From NCBI RefSeq assembly GCF_902498915.1, contig NZ_CABVLQ010000001.1: DNA of 64,000 nucleotides, one strand, 5' to 3'. Position numbers and translations under genes: made by a program. This stretch comes from Escherichia ruysiae. GTDB lineage: Bacteria; Pseudomonadota; Gammaproteobacteria; Enterobacterales; Enterobacteriaceae. Shown one piece after another: positions 17,682-26,511 of this stretch. How positions within the stretch are numbered: position 1 is the first letter of the stretch; each line of letters opens with the position of its first letter. The notes beneath the pieces are model-generated. The model saw only the letters and a list, made by a program, of their open reading frames with translations, was not told the DNA's origin and did no database searches.

Positions 17682-19049
17682 TTAATCGCAGGCAACAATC
17701 TTCATTGCCAGGCCGCCGCGAGAAGTTTCACGGTACTTGGCGTTCATATCTTTACCTGTTTCGTACATGGTTTCGATAACTTTATCGAGGCAGACGCGCG
17801 GCTCGCTGGTACGGCGCAGCGCCATACGCGCGGCGTTCACCGCTTTCACTGCCGCAATGGCATTACGCTCAATGCACGGCACCTGTACCTGTCCGGCAAC
17901 CGGGTCACACGTCAGGCCGAGGTTATGCTCCATTGCGATTTCTGCCGCGATGCATACCTGTGCCGGGCTTGCGCCTAACAGTTCTGCCAGACCCGCCGCT
18001 GCCATAGAGCACGCTACGCCAACTTCGCCCTGGCAGCCGACTTCGGCACCAGAAATCGAGGCGTTCATCTTATAAAGAGAACCAATGGCGCTTGCCACCA
18101 GCAGGTAACGAGCCAGTGAGTTAGCGTTCACTTCACGGATAAACTTGTCGTAGTACGCCAGCACTGCCGGGATAATCCCGCACGCGCCGTTAGTCGGTGC
18201 AGTCACCACGCGACCACCAGCAGCGTTCTCTTCGTTCACCGCCAGAGCGAACATGTTGATCCAGTCAACAACCGCCATCGGGTCAGTGGTGTTTTTGTCC
18301 TGGCTGACCAGCATCCGGCGCAGAGCCGCCGCACGGCGTGGAACGCGCAGTTTGCCTGGCAGCACGCCTTCGGTGGCAATACCGCGCTCAATACCGCCGC
18401 GCATCACTTCCCAGACGTTCGCCAGGTGCTGTTCCAGCTCTTCTTTGCTGTGCAGCGCCAGTTCGTTTTTCATCATCAGGCCAGAGAGTGACAGCCCGGT
18501 TTCCTGACAATGCTTTTGCAGATCGGCTGCTGAGCTGTACGGATAAGGAACTTCAACCGGTGCGCTATCCTGCTGACCAAAATGTTCTTCATCAACGATA
18601 AAGCCACCGCCGATGGAGTAGTAAGTCTGGCTGTAAACAACTTTATCGCCCGCCAGCGCGGTGATGCGCATACCGTTTTCATGCAGAGAAAGGTTGTCGG
18701 CATGGAAGTTCATGCACTGATCAACCGGGAACTCCACTTCGTGCTGACCATTTGCCAGCATCAGGCGACCATGAGTATTCACATCCTGAATAAAACCAGG
18801 GATGGAATCGATATCAACGGTATCCGGCAGGTTACCCGCCAGCCCCATAATAATGGCGATATCAGTGTGGTGGCCTTTACCGGTCAGAGAGAGCGAGCCG
18901 TAGACATCAACCACCACGCGGGTCACGTCTTTAAGCAGGTTACGGGCAATCAGATCGTCGGTAAATTGTTTACCCGCTTTCATTGGTCCAACGGTATGGG
19001 AACTGGAAGGACCAATGCCGATTTTGAAAATATCGAATACGCTAATCAT
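17682..19049 (-). CDS. sdaB: L-serine deaminase II (ammonia-lyase)
   Basis: A 455-residue iron-sulfur enzyme that converts L-serine to pyruvate and ammonia, mostly in rich medium. The N-terminal domain starts with ISVFDIFKIGIGPSSSHTVGPMKAG, the serine-binding signature. The C-terminal catalytic part carries the Cys ligands of the 4Fe-4S cluster in VGCQGEVGVACSMAAAG, LTCDPVAGQVQVPC and NGACGIIPAVL. It follows the serine transporter gene sdaC after 57 bases on the same strand, an uptake-plus-degradation operon. Confidence 0.97.
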   Translation of the reverse strand: MISVFDIFKIGIGPSSSHTVGPMKAGKQFTDDLIARNLLKDVTRVVVDVYGSLSLTGKGHHTDIAIIMGLAGNLPDTVDIDSIPGFIQDVNTHGRLMLANGQHEVEFPVDQCMNFHADNLSLHENGMRITALAGDKVVYSQTYYSIGGGFIVDEEHFGQQDSAPVEVPYPYSSAADLQKHCQETGLSLSGLMMKNELALHSKEELEQHLANVWEVMRGGIERGIATEGVLPGKLRVPRRAAALRRMLVSQDKNTTDPMAVVDWINMFALAVNEENAAGGRVVTAPTNGACGIIPAVLAYYDKFIREVNANSLARYLLVASAIGSLYKMNASISGAEVGCQGEVGVACSMAAAGLAELLGASPAQVCIAAEIAMEHNLGLTCDPVAGQVQVPCIERNAIAAVKAVNAARMALRRTSEPRVCLDKVIETMYETGKDMNAKYRETSRGGLAMKIVACD

Positions 19050-19106
19050 AGGAAATTCATCGGGTTAAAACGGAGGAAGCGCCGCCCGAAAGCGGCGCGA
19101 AAGGAT

Positions 19107-20396
19107 TTAGCTGAACAGAGAGTAGAAAATTGCGGAGATAGCAATCAGACCCATCACGACAACGAATACGTTGCTGATGTGACCGCTGTACTTACGCATT
19201 GCCGGTACTTTCTGGATTGCGTACATCGGCATCAGGAACAGGATCATCGCGATGATTGGACCGCCCAGGGTTTCAATCATCCCCAGGATGCTTGGGTTCA
19301 GCGTAGCAACAATCCAGGTCGTTACCAGCATAAACAGTGCAGTGATACGGTTCAGCTTGTTGATTTCGATAGACTTACCTTTACCACGCAGAGATTTGAT
19401 CACCATACCGTTGAAGCCTTCACGCGCACCCAGGTAGTGGCCGAGGAAGGATTTGGTGATAGCGATAATCGCGATAATCGGAGCCATCCACGCGATGATC
19501 GGCGCGTTAAAGTGGTTCGCCAGGTAAGACAGAATCGAGATGTTCTGCTCTTTAGCCGCAGCCAGGTCTGCCGGAGTCAGGCTCAGTACGCAGCTGAAGA
19601 CGAAGAACATTACGGTCAGCACCATCATGATGTGAGCGAATGCCAGGATCTTCGAGCATTTCTGTTCTGCCATATCGCCGTACTCTTCACGCTTCGCAAC
19701 GGCGAAAGAAGAGATGATCGGAGAGTGGTTGAACGAGAATACCATTACCGGAATCGCCAGCCACAGGGTCATCCACAGACCGTTTCCGGTTGCAGATGCA
19801 GTGTCCAGAGACAGCGTTTCCAGAGCTGCGCCGTTCCACTGCGGGATCAGGTACAGAGCCAGCAGCATCAGTACGCCAACAAACGGGAATACCAGAATAC
19901 TCATCGCCTTAACGATCATCTGCTCACCGAAGCGAACGATGGTCATCATACCCACGATCAGGATCAGGGACAGAATCGCACGCGGCGGCGGCGTCATACC
20001 CAGCTGGTGAGACATGAAGCTTTCAACCGTGTTGGTGATTGCCACGCTATAAACCAGCAGGATCGGGTAGATAGCGAAGAAGTACAGCAGAGTAATCAGT
20101 TTACCTGCACCAATACCAAAGTGTTCTTCTACTACCTCAGTGATGTCTTCGCCTGGGTTTTTACCAGACAGTACGAAGCGAGTCAGGCCACGGTGAGCAA
20201 AAAACGTCATCGGGAACGCAAGGATGGCCATGATGATCAGCGGGATCATACCGCCAACACCGGCGTTGATTGGCAGGAACAGTACACCCGCGCCGATTGC
20301 CGTGCCGTAGAGGCCCAGCATCCACATGGTGTCTGTCTTGCGCCAGGCACTGCGAGAGTCTTTCGACGCAATCGTGCTGGTTTGAGTCGTTTCCAT
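19107..20396 (-). CDS. sdaC: Serine:H+ symporter SdaC
   Basis: A 429-residue inner-membrane carrier of the amino acid/polyamine STP (HAAAP) family with about 11 membrane helices. It imports L-serine with a proton. The stretch MLGLYGTAIGAGVLFLPINAG near residue 30 is the family substrate-binding region. It is first in the sdaC-sdaB operon and has TCTCCTGGAGGAAT-type upstream sequence. In K-12 it is controlled by CRP and Lrp; a CRP-like site lies upstream near 20556-20575. It is also a known colicin V and phage C1 receptor. Confidence 0.97.
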   Translation of the reverse strand: METTQTSTIASKDSRSAWRKTDTMWMLGLYGTAIGAGVLFLPINAGVGGMIPLIIMAILAFPMTFFAHRGLTRFVLSGKNPGEDITEVVEEHFGIGAGKLITLLYFFAIYPILLVYSVAITNTVESFMSHQLGMTPPPRAILSLILIVGMMTIVRFGEQMIVKAMSILVFPFVGVLMLLALYLIPQWNGAALETLSLDTASATGNGLWMTLWLAIPVMVFSFNHSPIISSFAVAKREEYGDMAEQKCSKILAFAHIMMVLTVMFFVFSCVLSLTPADLAAAKEQNISILSYLANHFNAPIIAWMAPIIAIIAITKSFLGHYLGAREGFNGMVIKSLRGKGKSIEINKLNRITALFMLVTTWIVATLNPSILGMIETLGGPIIAMILFLMPMYAIQKVPAMRKYSGHISNVFVVVMGLIAISAIFYSLFS

Positions 20397-20914
20397 CTAT
20401 TTCTCCTGGAGGAATGCAAATAATTCAGCTTTTAGCCAGTTCAGCCCGGGAAGGTGCCTGGCCGTAAAAATGAAATCTGTCTATCGGCGATGGCTTAATC
20501 ATTTTCCGCCGTAATAATTTGAGGGCGGAAAGATACACACAAGTTATGCATCTATCAGTGATCTTGATCTCAAATACAATAATCTACTTAGAAGATAGAT
20601 AATCCCAACTCTTTACTCTGTAAATCAAAAGTAAAAGAGAATTTAAGGGCAATATTTTCCCACTAAACGATATCTGGTTTCTTCCGGGGCGCGCAATATA
20701 TGTAGGTTGAACTGAAAAAATCAATACTTTTAGTTAATCATGATAAGAATTTCTTTTTCACAGTAATAAAATGCGGTTTATGAAAGCAGGTAAACGTTTG
20801 CGTGGCAATATAAATTGTATGACATATTAATATTGGTGATATTAAGTGTCTTATGATGCGTTGAAACATTCAGATAACAAATGAAATGGATTGGTGAGTG
20901 AGTGACCAAATAAG
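20397..20914. promoter_or_regulatory. sdaC upstream region with CRP-like site
   Basis: The gap between sdaC and ppnN holds no convincing gene. Read toward sdaC, 20556-20575 contains TTTGAGATCAAGATCACTGA, a fair match to the CRP palindrome (consensus TGTGA-N6-TCACA), in keeping with known CRP activation of sdaC. The AT-rich 20580-20900 segment shows no clear open frame, RNA gene or repeat. Confidence 0.45.
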
Positions 20915-20943
20915 AGAAAAACCCGGCAACAAACGTTACCGGG
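20915..20943 (-). terminator. Intrinsic terminator after ppnN
   Basis: On the minus strand, CCCGGTAAC, loop GTTT, then GTTGCCGGG (9-bp stem with one G-U pair) is followed by TTTTTCTCTTA. Confidence 0.88.
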
Positions 20944-20953
20944 GGAGGGGAGA

Positions 20954-22318
20954 TTACGTGCAGATTTCGTAGCAAGGGATGTAGGCTGAGCCAGGCAACT
21001 TCATACGGTGCTGGGCGACAAAACCCTGAAGCAGGTCGTCCATACGACGCATTATCTCTTTATCGCCGTTGATTTTATAAGGCCCAAACTCTTCAATGGC
21101 GCGAATACCGACTTCTTTTACGTTACCCGCCACAATACCGGAGAACGCACGACGCAGGTCAGCAGCCAGCACTTCAACGGGTTGATCCGGGTACAGTTTC
21201 AGATTAGCCATGTTCTCGTGAGACGGCTCAAACGGCATTTGCAGATCTGGCGCAATGCGCATTGACCAGTTAAAGCTGTAAGCATCACCGGTGTCACGGC
21301 GATTTTCTTTCACCAGCGGCATCGATTTTTTCATCTGACGAGCGACTTCAGCAGCGTCATCAATGATGATGCGGTAATGGCGGCGCGCGTTTTCTCCCAG
21401 CGTATGCACGACAAACTCGTCCAGTACGCGGAAGTAATCGGCGCTCTCTTTCGGACCGGTGAGGATCAGCGGTAAGACCTGATCTTTATTTGCCGGATTC
21501 ATCAAAATTCCCAGCAAATAGAGCAACTCTTCTGCCGTACCCACACCGCCAGGGAAGATAATGATGCCGTGAGCGATACGCACAAACGCTTCCAGACGTT
21601 TTTCGATATCCGGCATGATGATCAATTCGTTGACCAGCGGGTTAGGCGGTTCAGCAGCGATAATCGACGGCTCTGTCATACCAATAAAACGGCTGTCTTT
21701 GTAACGCTGCTGAGCGTGACCCACTGCTGCGCCTTTCATCGGCGCTTCCATCGCTCCTGGACCACAACCGGTGCAGATATTTAACTCACGCAGACCCAGC
21801 TGATTTCCGACGCGACGGGCATATAAATACTCGTTTTCGTTGATTGAGTGACCGCCCCAGCACACAACCATATTTGGCGCTTCGCCGACATGCAGTGCGC
21901 GAGCATTACGCAATATAGAAAAGACCAGATTAGTAATGTGGACAGAGTTGTCGAGATTCAGGTTTGGAAAACGAACGGTGTTATGGATTTGCCCATAGAC
22001 GAAGAGAATGTCGCGCAGAACAGCGAACAAGTTGGCCTGCAAGGCGCGAATAATGCGCCCATCGACAAAAGCCTCTTCCGGGGGATTGATCAGTTCTAAC
22101 TTAACGCCACGTTCACGGCGCAGCACGTTAATGTCAAAACTTTCAAAACGAGACAGCAATTCTTTGCTGTTATCGGTCAAACTACCGGAGTTCAGAACAG
22201 CAAGTGAACAGTTGCGAAAGAGTTGATAGAGGTCGCTGCTGGCGGTGCGTTTAAGCATATCCACTTCCAGCTGCGACAACATATCCATGGAGCCAAGCGG
22301 GCTAATATGTGTAATCAA
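20954..22318 (-). CDS. ppnN: Nucleotide 5'-monophosphate nucleosidase PpnN
   Basis: PpnN (YgdH), 454 residues, hydrolyses purine (and some pyrimidine) nucleoside monophosphates to base and ribose 5-phosphate; (p)ppGpp activates it. The central domain is a LOG/lysine-decarboxylase-like fold with NICTGCGPGAMEAPMKGAAVG and the signature PGGVGTAEELLYLLGIL. N- and C-terminal extensions (DUF4478 and DUF3412 types) carry regulatory sites. relA, the main ppGpp synthetase, lies 11 kb away in the same window. Monocistronic, with a ribosome site (AAGGAG) before ATG 22318. Confidence 0.96.
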   Translation of the reverse strand: MITHISPLGSMDMLSQLEVDMLKRTASSDLYQLFRNCSLAVLNSGSLTDNSKELLSRFESFDINVLRRERGVKLELINPPEEAFVDGRIIRALQANLFAVLRDILFVYGQIHNTVRFPNLNLDNSVHITNLVFSILRNARALHVGEAPNMVVCWGGHSINENEYLYARRVGNQLGLRELNICTGCGPGAMEAPMKGAAVGHAQQRYKDSRFIGMTEPSIIAAEPPNPLVNELIIMPDIEKRLEAFVRIAHGIIIFPGGVGTAEELLYLLGILMNPANKDQVLPLILTGPKESADYFRVLDEFVVHTLGENARRHYRIIIDDAAEVARQMKKSMPLVKENRRDTGDAYSFNWSMRIAPDLQMPFEPSHENMANLKLYPDQPVEVLAADLRRAFSGIVAGNVKEVGIRAIEEFGPYKINGDKEIMRRMDDLLQGFVAQHRMKLPGSAYIPCYEICT

Positions 22319-22429
22319 GAAAAACTCCTTATGGGACGAATATCGTCATTCCCTTTGATTACAATAGCCCTGCATGATGGCCTTTCACAACTCTATGCGT
22401 GAATCCAGTACGCAAAAATGAGAAAAAAT

Positions 22430-23278
22430 TTATTGTCGTACCAGTCGGGTCGTCGATGGGACAAAGTCGCTATTGCTACGCCAGGGGTTAATGTCCAGGC
22501 CGCCACGACGGGTATAACGCGCATAGACGCTTAATTTCTCTGGCTGGCAGAAGCGTAGCAGGTCATTAAAAATACGCTCTACGCATTGCTCATGGAACTC
22601 GTTGTGATGACGGAAAGAAACCAGATAGCGCAGCAGTTTTTCCCTGTCAATTTTGTGTCCACGGTACTGAATTTGGATTGACCCCCAGTCTGGCTGATGG
22701 GTGATCAGACAGTTTGACTTCAGCAAATGGCTGACTAGCGTCTCTTCCACCACTTTTTCACCGCTGGCGGCATTCTCAAGATAGTCAGTGGTAAATTCAT
22801 AGTTATCGATAGCGATATCCTGTTCATCAATGCAGGTGCCATTGAAATGTCCCACCGGCTGGCCTTCCAGTTCATCAAGACGATATAAGGCCACGCTAAC
22901 CTTACCCTGGGCACAGGTGCTTAAATCGCGCTCCAGCGTCTGGCGCACCTCCTCCCAGTTATTAAAACGCGTCTGGTTAAAGCTATTGAGATAGAGCTTA
23001 AAACTCTTCGACTCAATCAGATTTACGCTGGTGTAATCAAGTTCAACATGACCGACAGCGACCTGTGGCAAACCTTTGGCATTCAGCCAGGAAAGCTCAT
23101 ACAGCGTCCAGATATCCGCGCCGTGAAAAGGCAGGTTATCCGCTTTCAGGCCCAGAGGATCGCGATTCAGACTACGCGGAACGCCTTGCAGCAGGCTGGC
23201 GTCATAGGTATCCCGGTAATCGGTTGATTTTCCGAGAGTCAGGCCCGCAAGTGCCTGATGGTTTGTATAAGAAGACAT
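22430..23278 (-). CDS. queF: NADPH-dependent 7-cyano-7-deazaguanine (preQ0) reductase
   Basis: QueF reduces the nitrile of preQ0 to the amine preQ1, the last free-base step before insertion into tRNA for queuosine. This is the long two-domain proteobacterial type, 282 residues. The active Cys is in LKSNCLITHQPDWGSIQI near residue 190. The C-terminal T-fold has FHEQCVERIFNDL. It is divergent from syd with a 67-base gap. queE and queD, two earlier enzymes of the pathway, are also in this window but not in the same operon. I see no preQ1 riboswitch upstream. Confidence 0.97.
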   Translation of the reverse strand: MSSYTNHQALAGLTLGKSTDYRDTYDASLLQGVPRSLNRDPLGLKADNLPFHGADIWTLYELSWLNAKGLPQVAVGHVELDYTSVNLIESKSFKLYLNSFNQTRFNNWEEVRQTLERDLSTCAQGKVSVALYRLDELEGQPVGHFNGTCIDEQDIAIDNYEFTTDYLENAASGEKVVEETLVSHLLKSNCLITHQPDWGSIQIQYRGHKIDREKLLRYLVSFRHHNEFHEQCVERIFNDLLRFCQPEKLSVYARYTRRGGLDINPWRSNSDFVPSTTRLVRQ

Positions 23279-23345
23279 GTTTCACCGTCATAAACCAGAT
23301 AAACTAAACGACAAGTGTATCTGGTTTAAGTGAAGAGAGAAATTA

Positions 23346-23891
23346 GTGGACGATTTGACCGCACATGCCCTGAAAGATTTTACTGCACGCTACTGCGATG
23401 CGTGGCATGAAGAGCATAAAAGCTGGCCGTTAAGTGAGGAGCTGTATGGCGTGCCTTCACCATGCATTATTTCAACCACCGATGACGCCGTATACTGGCA
23501 ACCCCAGCCGTTTACCGGTGAACAAAATGTAAACGCGGTTGAACGGGCGTTTGATATTGTGATACAACCCACAATTCATACCTTCTATACAACCCAGTTT
23601 GCTGGGGATATGCATGCGCAGTTTGGCGATATCAAACTGACATTACTGCAAACCTGGAGCGAAGACGACTTCCGCCGGGTGCAGGAAAATCTGATTGGTC
23701 ATCTGGTGACTCAGAAACGGTTAAAACTGCCGCCCACGCTATTTATCGCAACACTGGAAGAAGAGTTAGAGGTCATCTCGGTGTGTAATCTCTCTGGTGA
23801 AGTGTGCAAAGAGACGCTGGGAACGCGTAAACGGACGCATTTAGCCTCAAATCTTGCGGAATTCCTTAACCAACTTAAGCCTCTTCTGTAA
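23346..23891 (+). CDS. syd: SecY-interacting protein Syd
   Basis: A 181-residue acidic peripheral membrane protein that binds SecY and can inhibit or dissociate defective SecYEG translocons. It belongs to the SMI1/KNR4-like (SUKH) superfamily in fold. I recognise it from FTARYCDAWHEEHKSWPLSEELYG at the N-terminus and the total length. The start is GTG at 23346, preceded by AGAGAGAAAT; no better ATG gives the full family domain. It is followed by the csrB upstream control region rather than a co-transcribed gene. Confidence 0.95.
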   Translation: MDDLTAHALKDFTARYCDAWHEEHKSWPLSEELYGVPSPCIISTTDDAVYWQPQPFTGEQNVNAVERAFDIVIQPTIHTFYTTQFAGDMHAQFGDIKLTLLQTWSEDDFRRVQENLIGHLVTQKRLKLPPTLFIATLEEELEVISVCNLSGEVCKETLGTRKRTHLASNLAEFLNQLKPLL

Positions 23892-23910
23892 TCCAAATAC
23901 CCCGTCTGGT

Positions 23911-23928
23911 TGTGAGAGATCTCTTACA
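23911..23928 (+). promoter_or_regulatory. UvrY (SirA) operator upstream of csrB
   Basis: TGTGAGAGATCTCTTACA is a nearly perfect 18-bp palindrome matching the UvrY/SirA consensus. It lies about 174 bp before the csrB transcript start, as expected for this distal activator site. A weaker related half-palindrome (TGTAGGAGATCGCC) follows at about 23934. Confidence 0.85.
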
Positions 23929-24101
23929 GACCCTGTAGGAGATCGCCAGGAAATAAGCGAATACTCAAACAGATAAGAATCGATATTTTTATTTATAATC
24001 AATGGATTATATGAAATTTCTTAACTTTCATATGAAATTATCCTTAAGGCTTTGTCTGTAAGCGCCTTGTAAGACTCAGCGAAAAAGACGATTCTATCTT
24101 C

Positions 24102-24467
24102 GTCGACAGGGAGTCAGACAACGAAGTGAACATCAGGATGATGACACTTCTGAAGGACACGCCAGGACGGTGTTTCAGGGAAAGGCTTCTGGATGAAGCG
24201 AAGAGGAAAACGCTGGATGCGTTAAAGGACACCTCCAGGATGGAGAATGAGAACCGGTCAGGATGATTCGGTGGGTCAGGAAGGCCAGGGACACTTCAGG
24301 ATGAAGTATCACATCGGGGTGGTGTGAGCAGGAAGCAATAGTTCAGGATGAACAATTGGTCGCAAGACCAGAGGAAAAGTTGTCAAGGATGAGCAGGGAG
24401 CAACAAAAGTAGCTGGATTGCTGCTAAACGAACCGGGAGCACTGTGAATACAGTGCTCCCTTTTTTT
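24102..24467 (+). ncRNA. csrB: CsrB small regulatory RNA
   Basis: An untranslated RNA of about 366 nt that sequesters the global regulator CsrA. It starts at GTCGACAGGGAGTCAGAC and contains roughly twenty-two GGA motifs, many as CAGGATG in hairpin loops, each a potential CsrA site. It ends in the strong terminator GGGAGCACTG/CAGTGCTCCC followed by T7. Transcription is driven by BarA-UvrY; the UvrY palindrome lies upstream and barA is 5 kb away. The sequence differs from the K-12 form at a few bases, mostly in loops. Confidence 0.98.
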
Positions 24468-24513
24468 ATTCCTGCTATCCTTCGCGGCAGTTTTTTCTTA
24501 TTGAGGTTGCTTT

Positions 24514-24843
24514 ATGACCACTCATGACCGCGTTCGTCTTCAGTTGCAGGCGCTTGAATCGTTACTGCGTGAACATCAGCACTGGCGAAACGATGAGCCC
24601 CAGCCGCATCAATTCAACAGTACCCAACCGTTCTTTATGGACACCATGGAACCACTGGAGTGGTTGCAGTGGGTGCTTATCCCACGAATGCACGATTTAT
24701 TAGATAACAACCAGCCATTACCGGGGGCATTTGCCGTGGCGCCGTACTATGAAATGGCGCTGGCGACGGATCACCCGCAACGCACGCTTATTCTGGCGGA
24801 ACTGGAAAAGCTGGATGCCCTTTTTGCGGATGACGCAAACTGA
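24514..24843 (+). CDS. yqcC: YqcC family protein (DUF446)
   Basis: A 109-residue cytosolic protein of the DUF446/YqcC family, of unknown molecular function and with an all-helical fold. The conserved core EPLEWLQWVLIPRMHDLLDNNQPLPG is visible. Its stop overlaps the truC ATG (ACTGATG), and in K-12 it is co-transcribed with truC and yqcA. The ATG is preceded by TTGAGG. Its conserved neighbourhood hints at an accessory role with TruC, but nothing in the sequence proves one. Confidence 0.94.
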   Translation: MTTHDRVRLQLQALESLLREHQHWRNDEPQPHQFNSTQPFFMDTMEPLEWLQWVLIPRMHDLLDNNQPLPGAFAVAPYYEMALATDHPQRTLILAELEKLDALFADDAN

Positions 24844-25625
24844 TGCTGGAAATACTCTACCAGGATGAATGGCTGGTTGCGGTAAATAAACCGTCCGGCT
24901 GGCTGGTCCACCGTAGCTGGCTGGATCGCGATGAGAAAGTGGTGGTCATGCAAACCGTGCGTGACCAGATAGGCCAGCACGTGTTTACCGCGCATCGCCT
25001 GGACAGACCTACTTCCGGCGTATTGCTGATGGGACTGTCCAGCGAAGCTGGACGGCTGCTGGCACAACAGTTTGAACAGCATCAAATCCAGAAACGTTAC
25101 CATGCGATAGTTCGTGGCTGGCTAATGGAAGAAGCGGTGCTGGATTATCCACTGGTGGAAGAACTGGACAAAATCGCTGATAAATTTGCCCGTGAAGATA
25201 AAGGGCCACAGCCAGCGGTAACGCATTATCGCGGTCTGGCGACGGTAGAAATGCCAGTCGCAACCGGACGTTATCCGACCACGCGCTACGGCTTGGTGGA
25301 ACTGGAGCCGAAAACCGGACGCAAACATCAGCTCCGACGCCATCTCGCCCATTTGCGTCATCCAATTATTGGCGACAGCAAACATGGCGATTTACGCCAG
25401 AATCGCAGTGGGGCTGAACATTTTGGCCTCCAGCGGTTAATGCTACATGCCAGTCAGTTATCATTGATGCATCCGTTCACCGGCGAACCGCTGACTATTC
25501 ACGCGGGTCTGGACGACACCTGGATGCAGGCGTTATCACAATTTGGCTGGCGTGGTCTGCTTCCTGAAAATGAAAGGGTTGAGTTCAGTGCGCCATCAGG
25601 TCAGGATGGTGAGATAAGTTCCTAA
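24843..25625 (+). CDS. truC: tRNA pseudouridine(65) synthase TruC
   Basis: A 260-residue RluA-family pseudouridine synthase that isomerises U65 in the T-arm of tRNA-Ile1 and tRNA-Asp. The catalytic Asp is in FTAHRLDRPTSGVLLMG near residue 54. YGLVELEPKTGRKHQLRRHLAH is the second family motif. No S4 domain is present, as expected for this type. It is the middle gene of yqcC-truC-yqcA: it overlaps yqcC by one base and is separated from yqcA by 17 bases. Confidence 0.96.
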   Translation: MLEILYQDEWLVAVNKPSGWLVHRSWLDRDEKVVVMQTVRDQIGQHVFTAHRLDRPTSGVLLMGLSSEAGRLLAQQFEQHQIQKRYHAIVRGWLMEEAVLDYPLVEELDKIADKFAREDKGPQPAVTHYRGLATVEMPVATGRYPTTRYGLVELEPKTGRKHQLRRHLAHLRHPIIGDSKHGDLRQNRSGAEHFGLQRLMLHASQLSLMHPFTGEPLTIHAGLDDTWMQALSQFGWRGLLPENERVEFSAPSGQDGEISS

Positions 25626-25642
25626 TCCAGGGAGAAAACGGT

Positions 25643-26092
25643 ATGGCGGAAATTGGTATTTTTGTGGGCACCATGTACGGAAATTCACTGTTAGTGGCGG
25701 AGGAAGCGGAAGCAATTCTGACTGCGCAGGGGCACAAAGCCACGGTGTTTGAAGATCCAGAATTAAGCGATTGGCTGCTCTATCAGGACAAGTTCGTTCT
25801 GGTGGTTACGTCCACGACCGGGCAAGGCGACCTGCCTGACAGCATTGTGCCGCTTTTTCAGGGAATCAAAGATAGCCTCGGTTTTCAGCCGAATCTTCGT
25901 TATGGCGTAATTGCGCTCGGCGACAGTAGCTATGTGAATTTCTGCAACGGCGGCAAACAGTTCGATGCCTTGTTGCAGGAACAGAGTGCGCAGCGGATAG
26001 GGGAAATGCTGCTGATTGACGCCAGTGAGAACCCGGAACCGGAAACGGAATCAAACCCGTGGGTCGAACATTGGGGCACGCTGTTGTCCTGA
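25643..26092 (+). CDS. yqcA: Flavodoxin-like protein YqcA
   Basis: A 149-residue short-chain flavodoxin-like protein with the FMN phosphate loop GTMYGNSLLVAEEAE near residue 9. STTGQGDLPDS and LGDSSYVNFCNGGKQFD contribute the isoalloxazine-binding loops. Related MioC proteins assist biotin synthase; YqcA's partner is not established. It is last in yqcC-truC-yqcA and has a GGGAGAAAA ribosome site. A long inverted repeat follows 38 bases after its stop. Confidence 0.95.
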   Translation: MAEIGIFVGTMYGNSLLVAEEAEAILTAQGHKATVFEDPELSDWLLYQDKFVLVVTSTTGQGDLPDSIVPLFQGIKDSLGFQPNLRYGVIALGDSSYVNFCNGGKQFDALLQEQSAQRIGEMLLIDASENPEPETESNPWVEHWGTLLS

Positions 26093-26130
26093 CAAATTGC
26101 CGTTTTAAGCAAACTGAATCGAATCCTTTC

Positions 26131-26185
26131 AGGCAAATGCCAGTAAAAACTTACAAATGTGACGGTTTTTTACTGGCGTTTGCCT
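26131..26185. repeat. 19-bp inverted repeat downstream of yqcA
   Basis: The arms 26131-26149 (AGGCAAATGCCAGTAAAAA) and 26167-26185 (TTTTTACTGGCGTTTGCCT) pair over 19 bp with one G-U pair and a 17-base loop. The A/T tracts at the loop side give either strand only U-rich inner pairs and no trailing U-run. It is not a REP unit. It may end the yqcC-truC-yqcA transcript or encode a small structured RNA. Confidence 0.75.
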
Positions 26186-26511
26186 GGAGTCAAGCGATCC
26201 ATTTCATACTCTTCTTTATTTCTCCGTTATAACCCTTCCTTTCTTGTTCTTGTTTTCATTTCCGTGAAGTTGATTCCACCGTCCAGGGCTAATGCCAAAA
26301 TCGGGCCTCATTGAACGCATTAATGTTGTGTTGTTGCACGGTGAGCCGCTATGGCGCGCTTTTTATACTGCTATTGCCAGATATAAACACGCGCCGCATT
26401 CGGCGAACGACCTATAAAAACGGCAAAAAACACCCTACGTCACCTCTGATTTCCTGGCGGTATTGCAGTCCAGAGTGAGCGTGGCTAACGCGAATTTTCA
26501 GGAGTGCAACA
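26186..26511 (+). promoter_or_regulatory. gudP upstream region
   Basis: 326 bases between the inverted repeat and gudP contain no credible gene. In E. coli this promoter is activated by the sugar-diacid regulator CdaR, but I cannot point to its operator with confidence. The sequence TTTTTATACTGCTATTGCC near 26359-26378 contains a possible -10 element. Confidence 0.4.

Noticed and set aside
18582..20423. A 613-codon open frame on the plus strand over sdaB and sdaC
   Set aside because: It is fully antisense to two recognised genes, has low-complexity His/Gln/Arg-rich translation and no ribosome site; it arises from the codon bias of the real genes.
20580..20900. Possible small RNA or gene in the AT-rich sdaC-ppnN gap
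   Set aside because: No convincing promoter-terminator pair on one strand except the ppnN terminator, and no open frame with a ribosome site.
22319..22429. preQ1 riboswitch near queF, or near queD and queE
   Set aside because: No aptamer-like stem with an A-rich tail was found upstream of queF, queD or queE.
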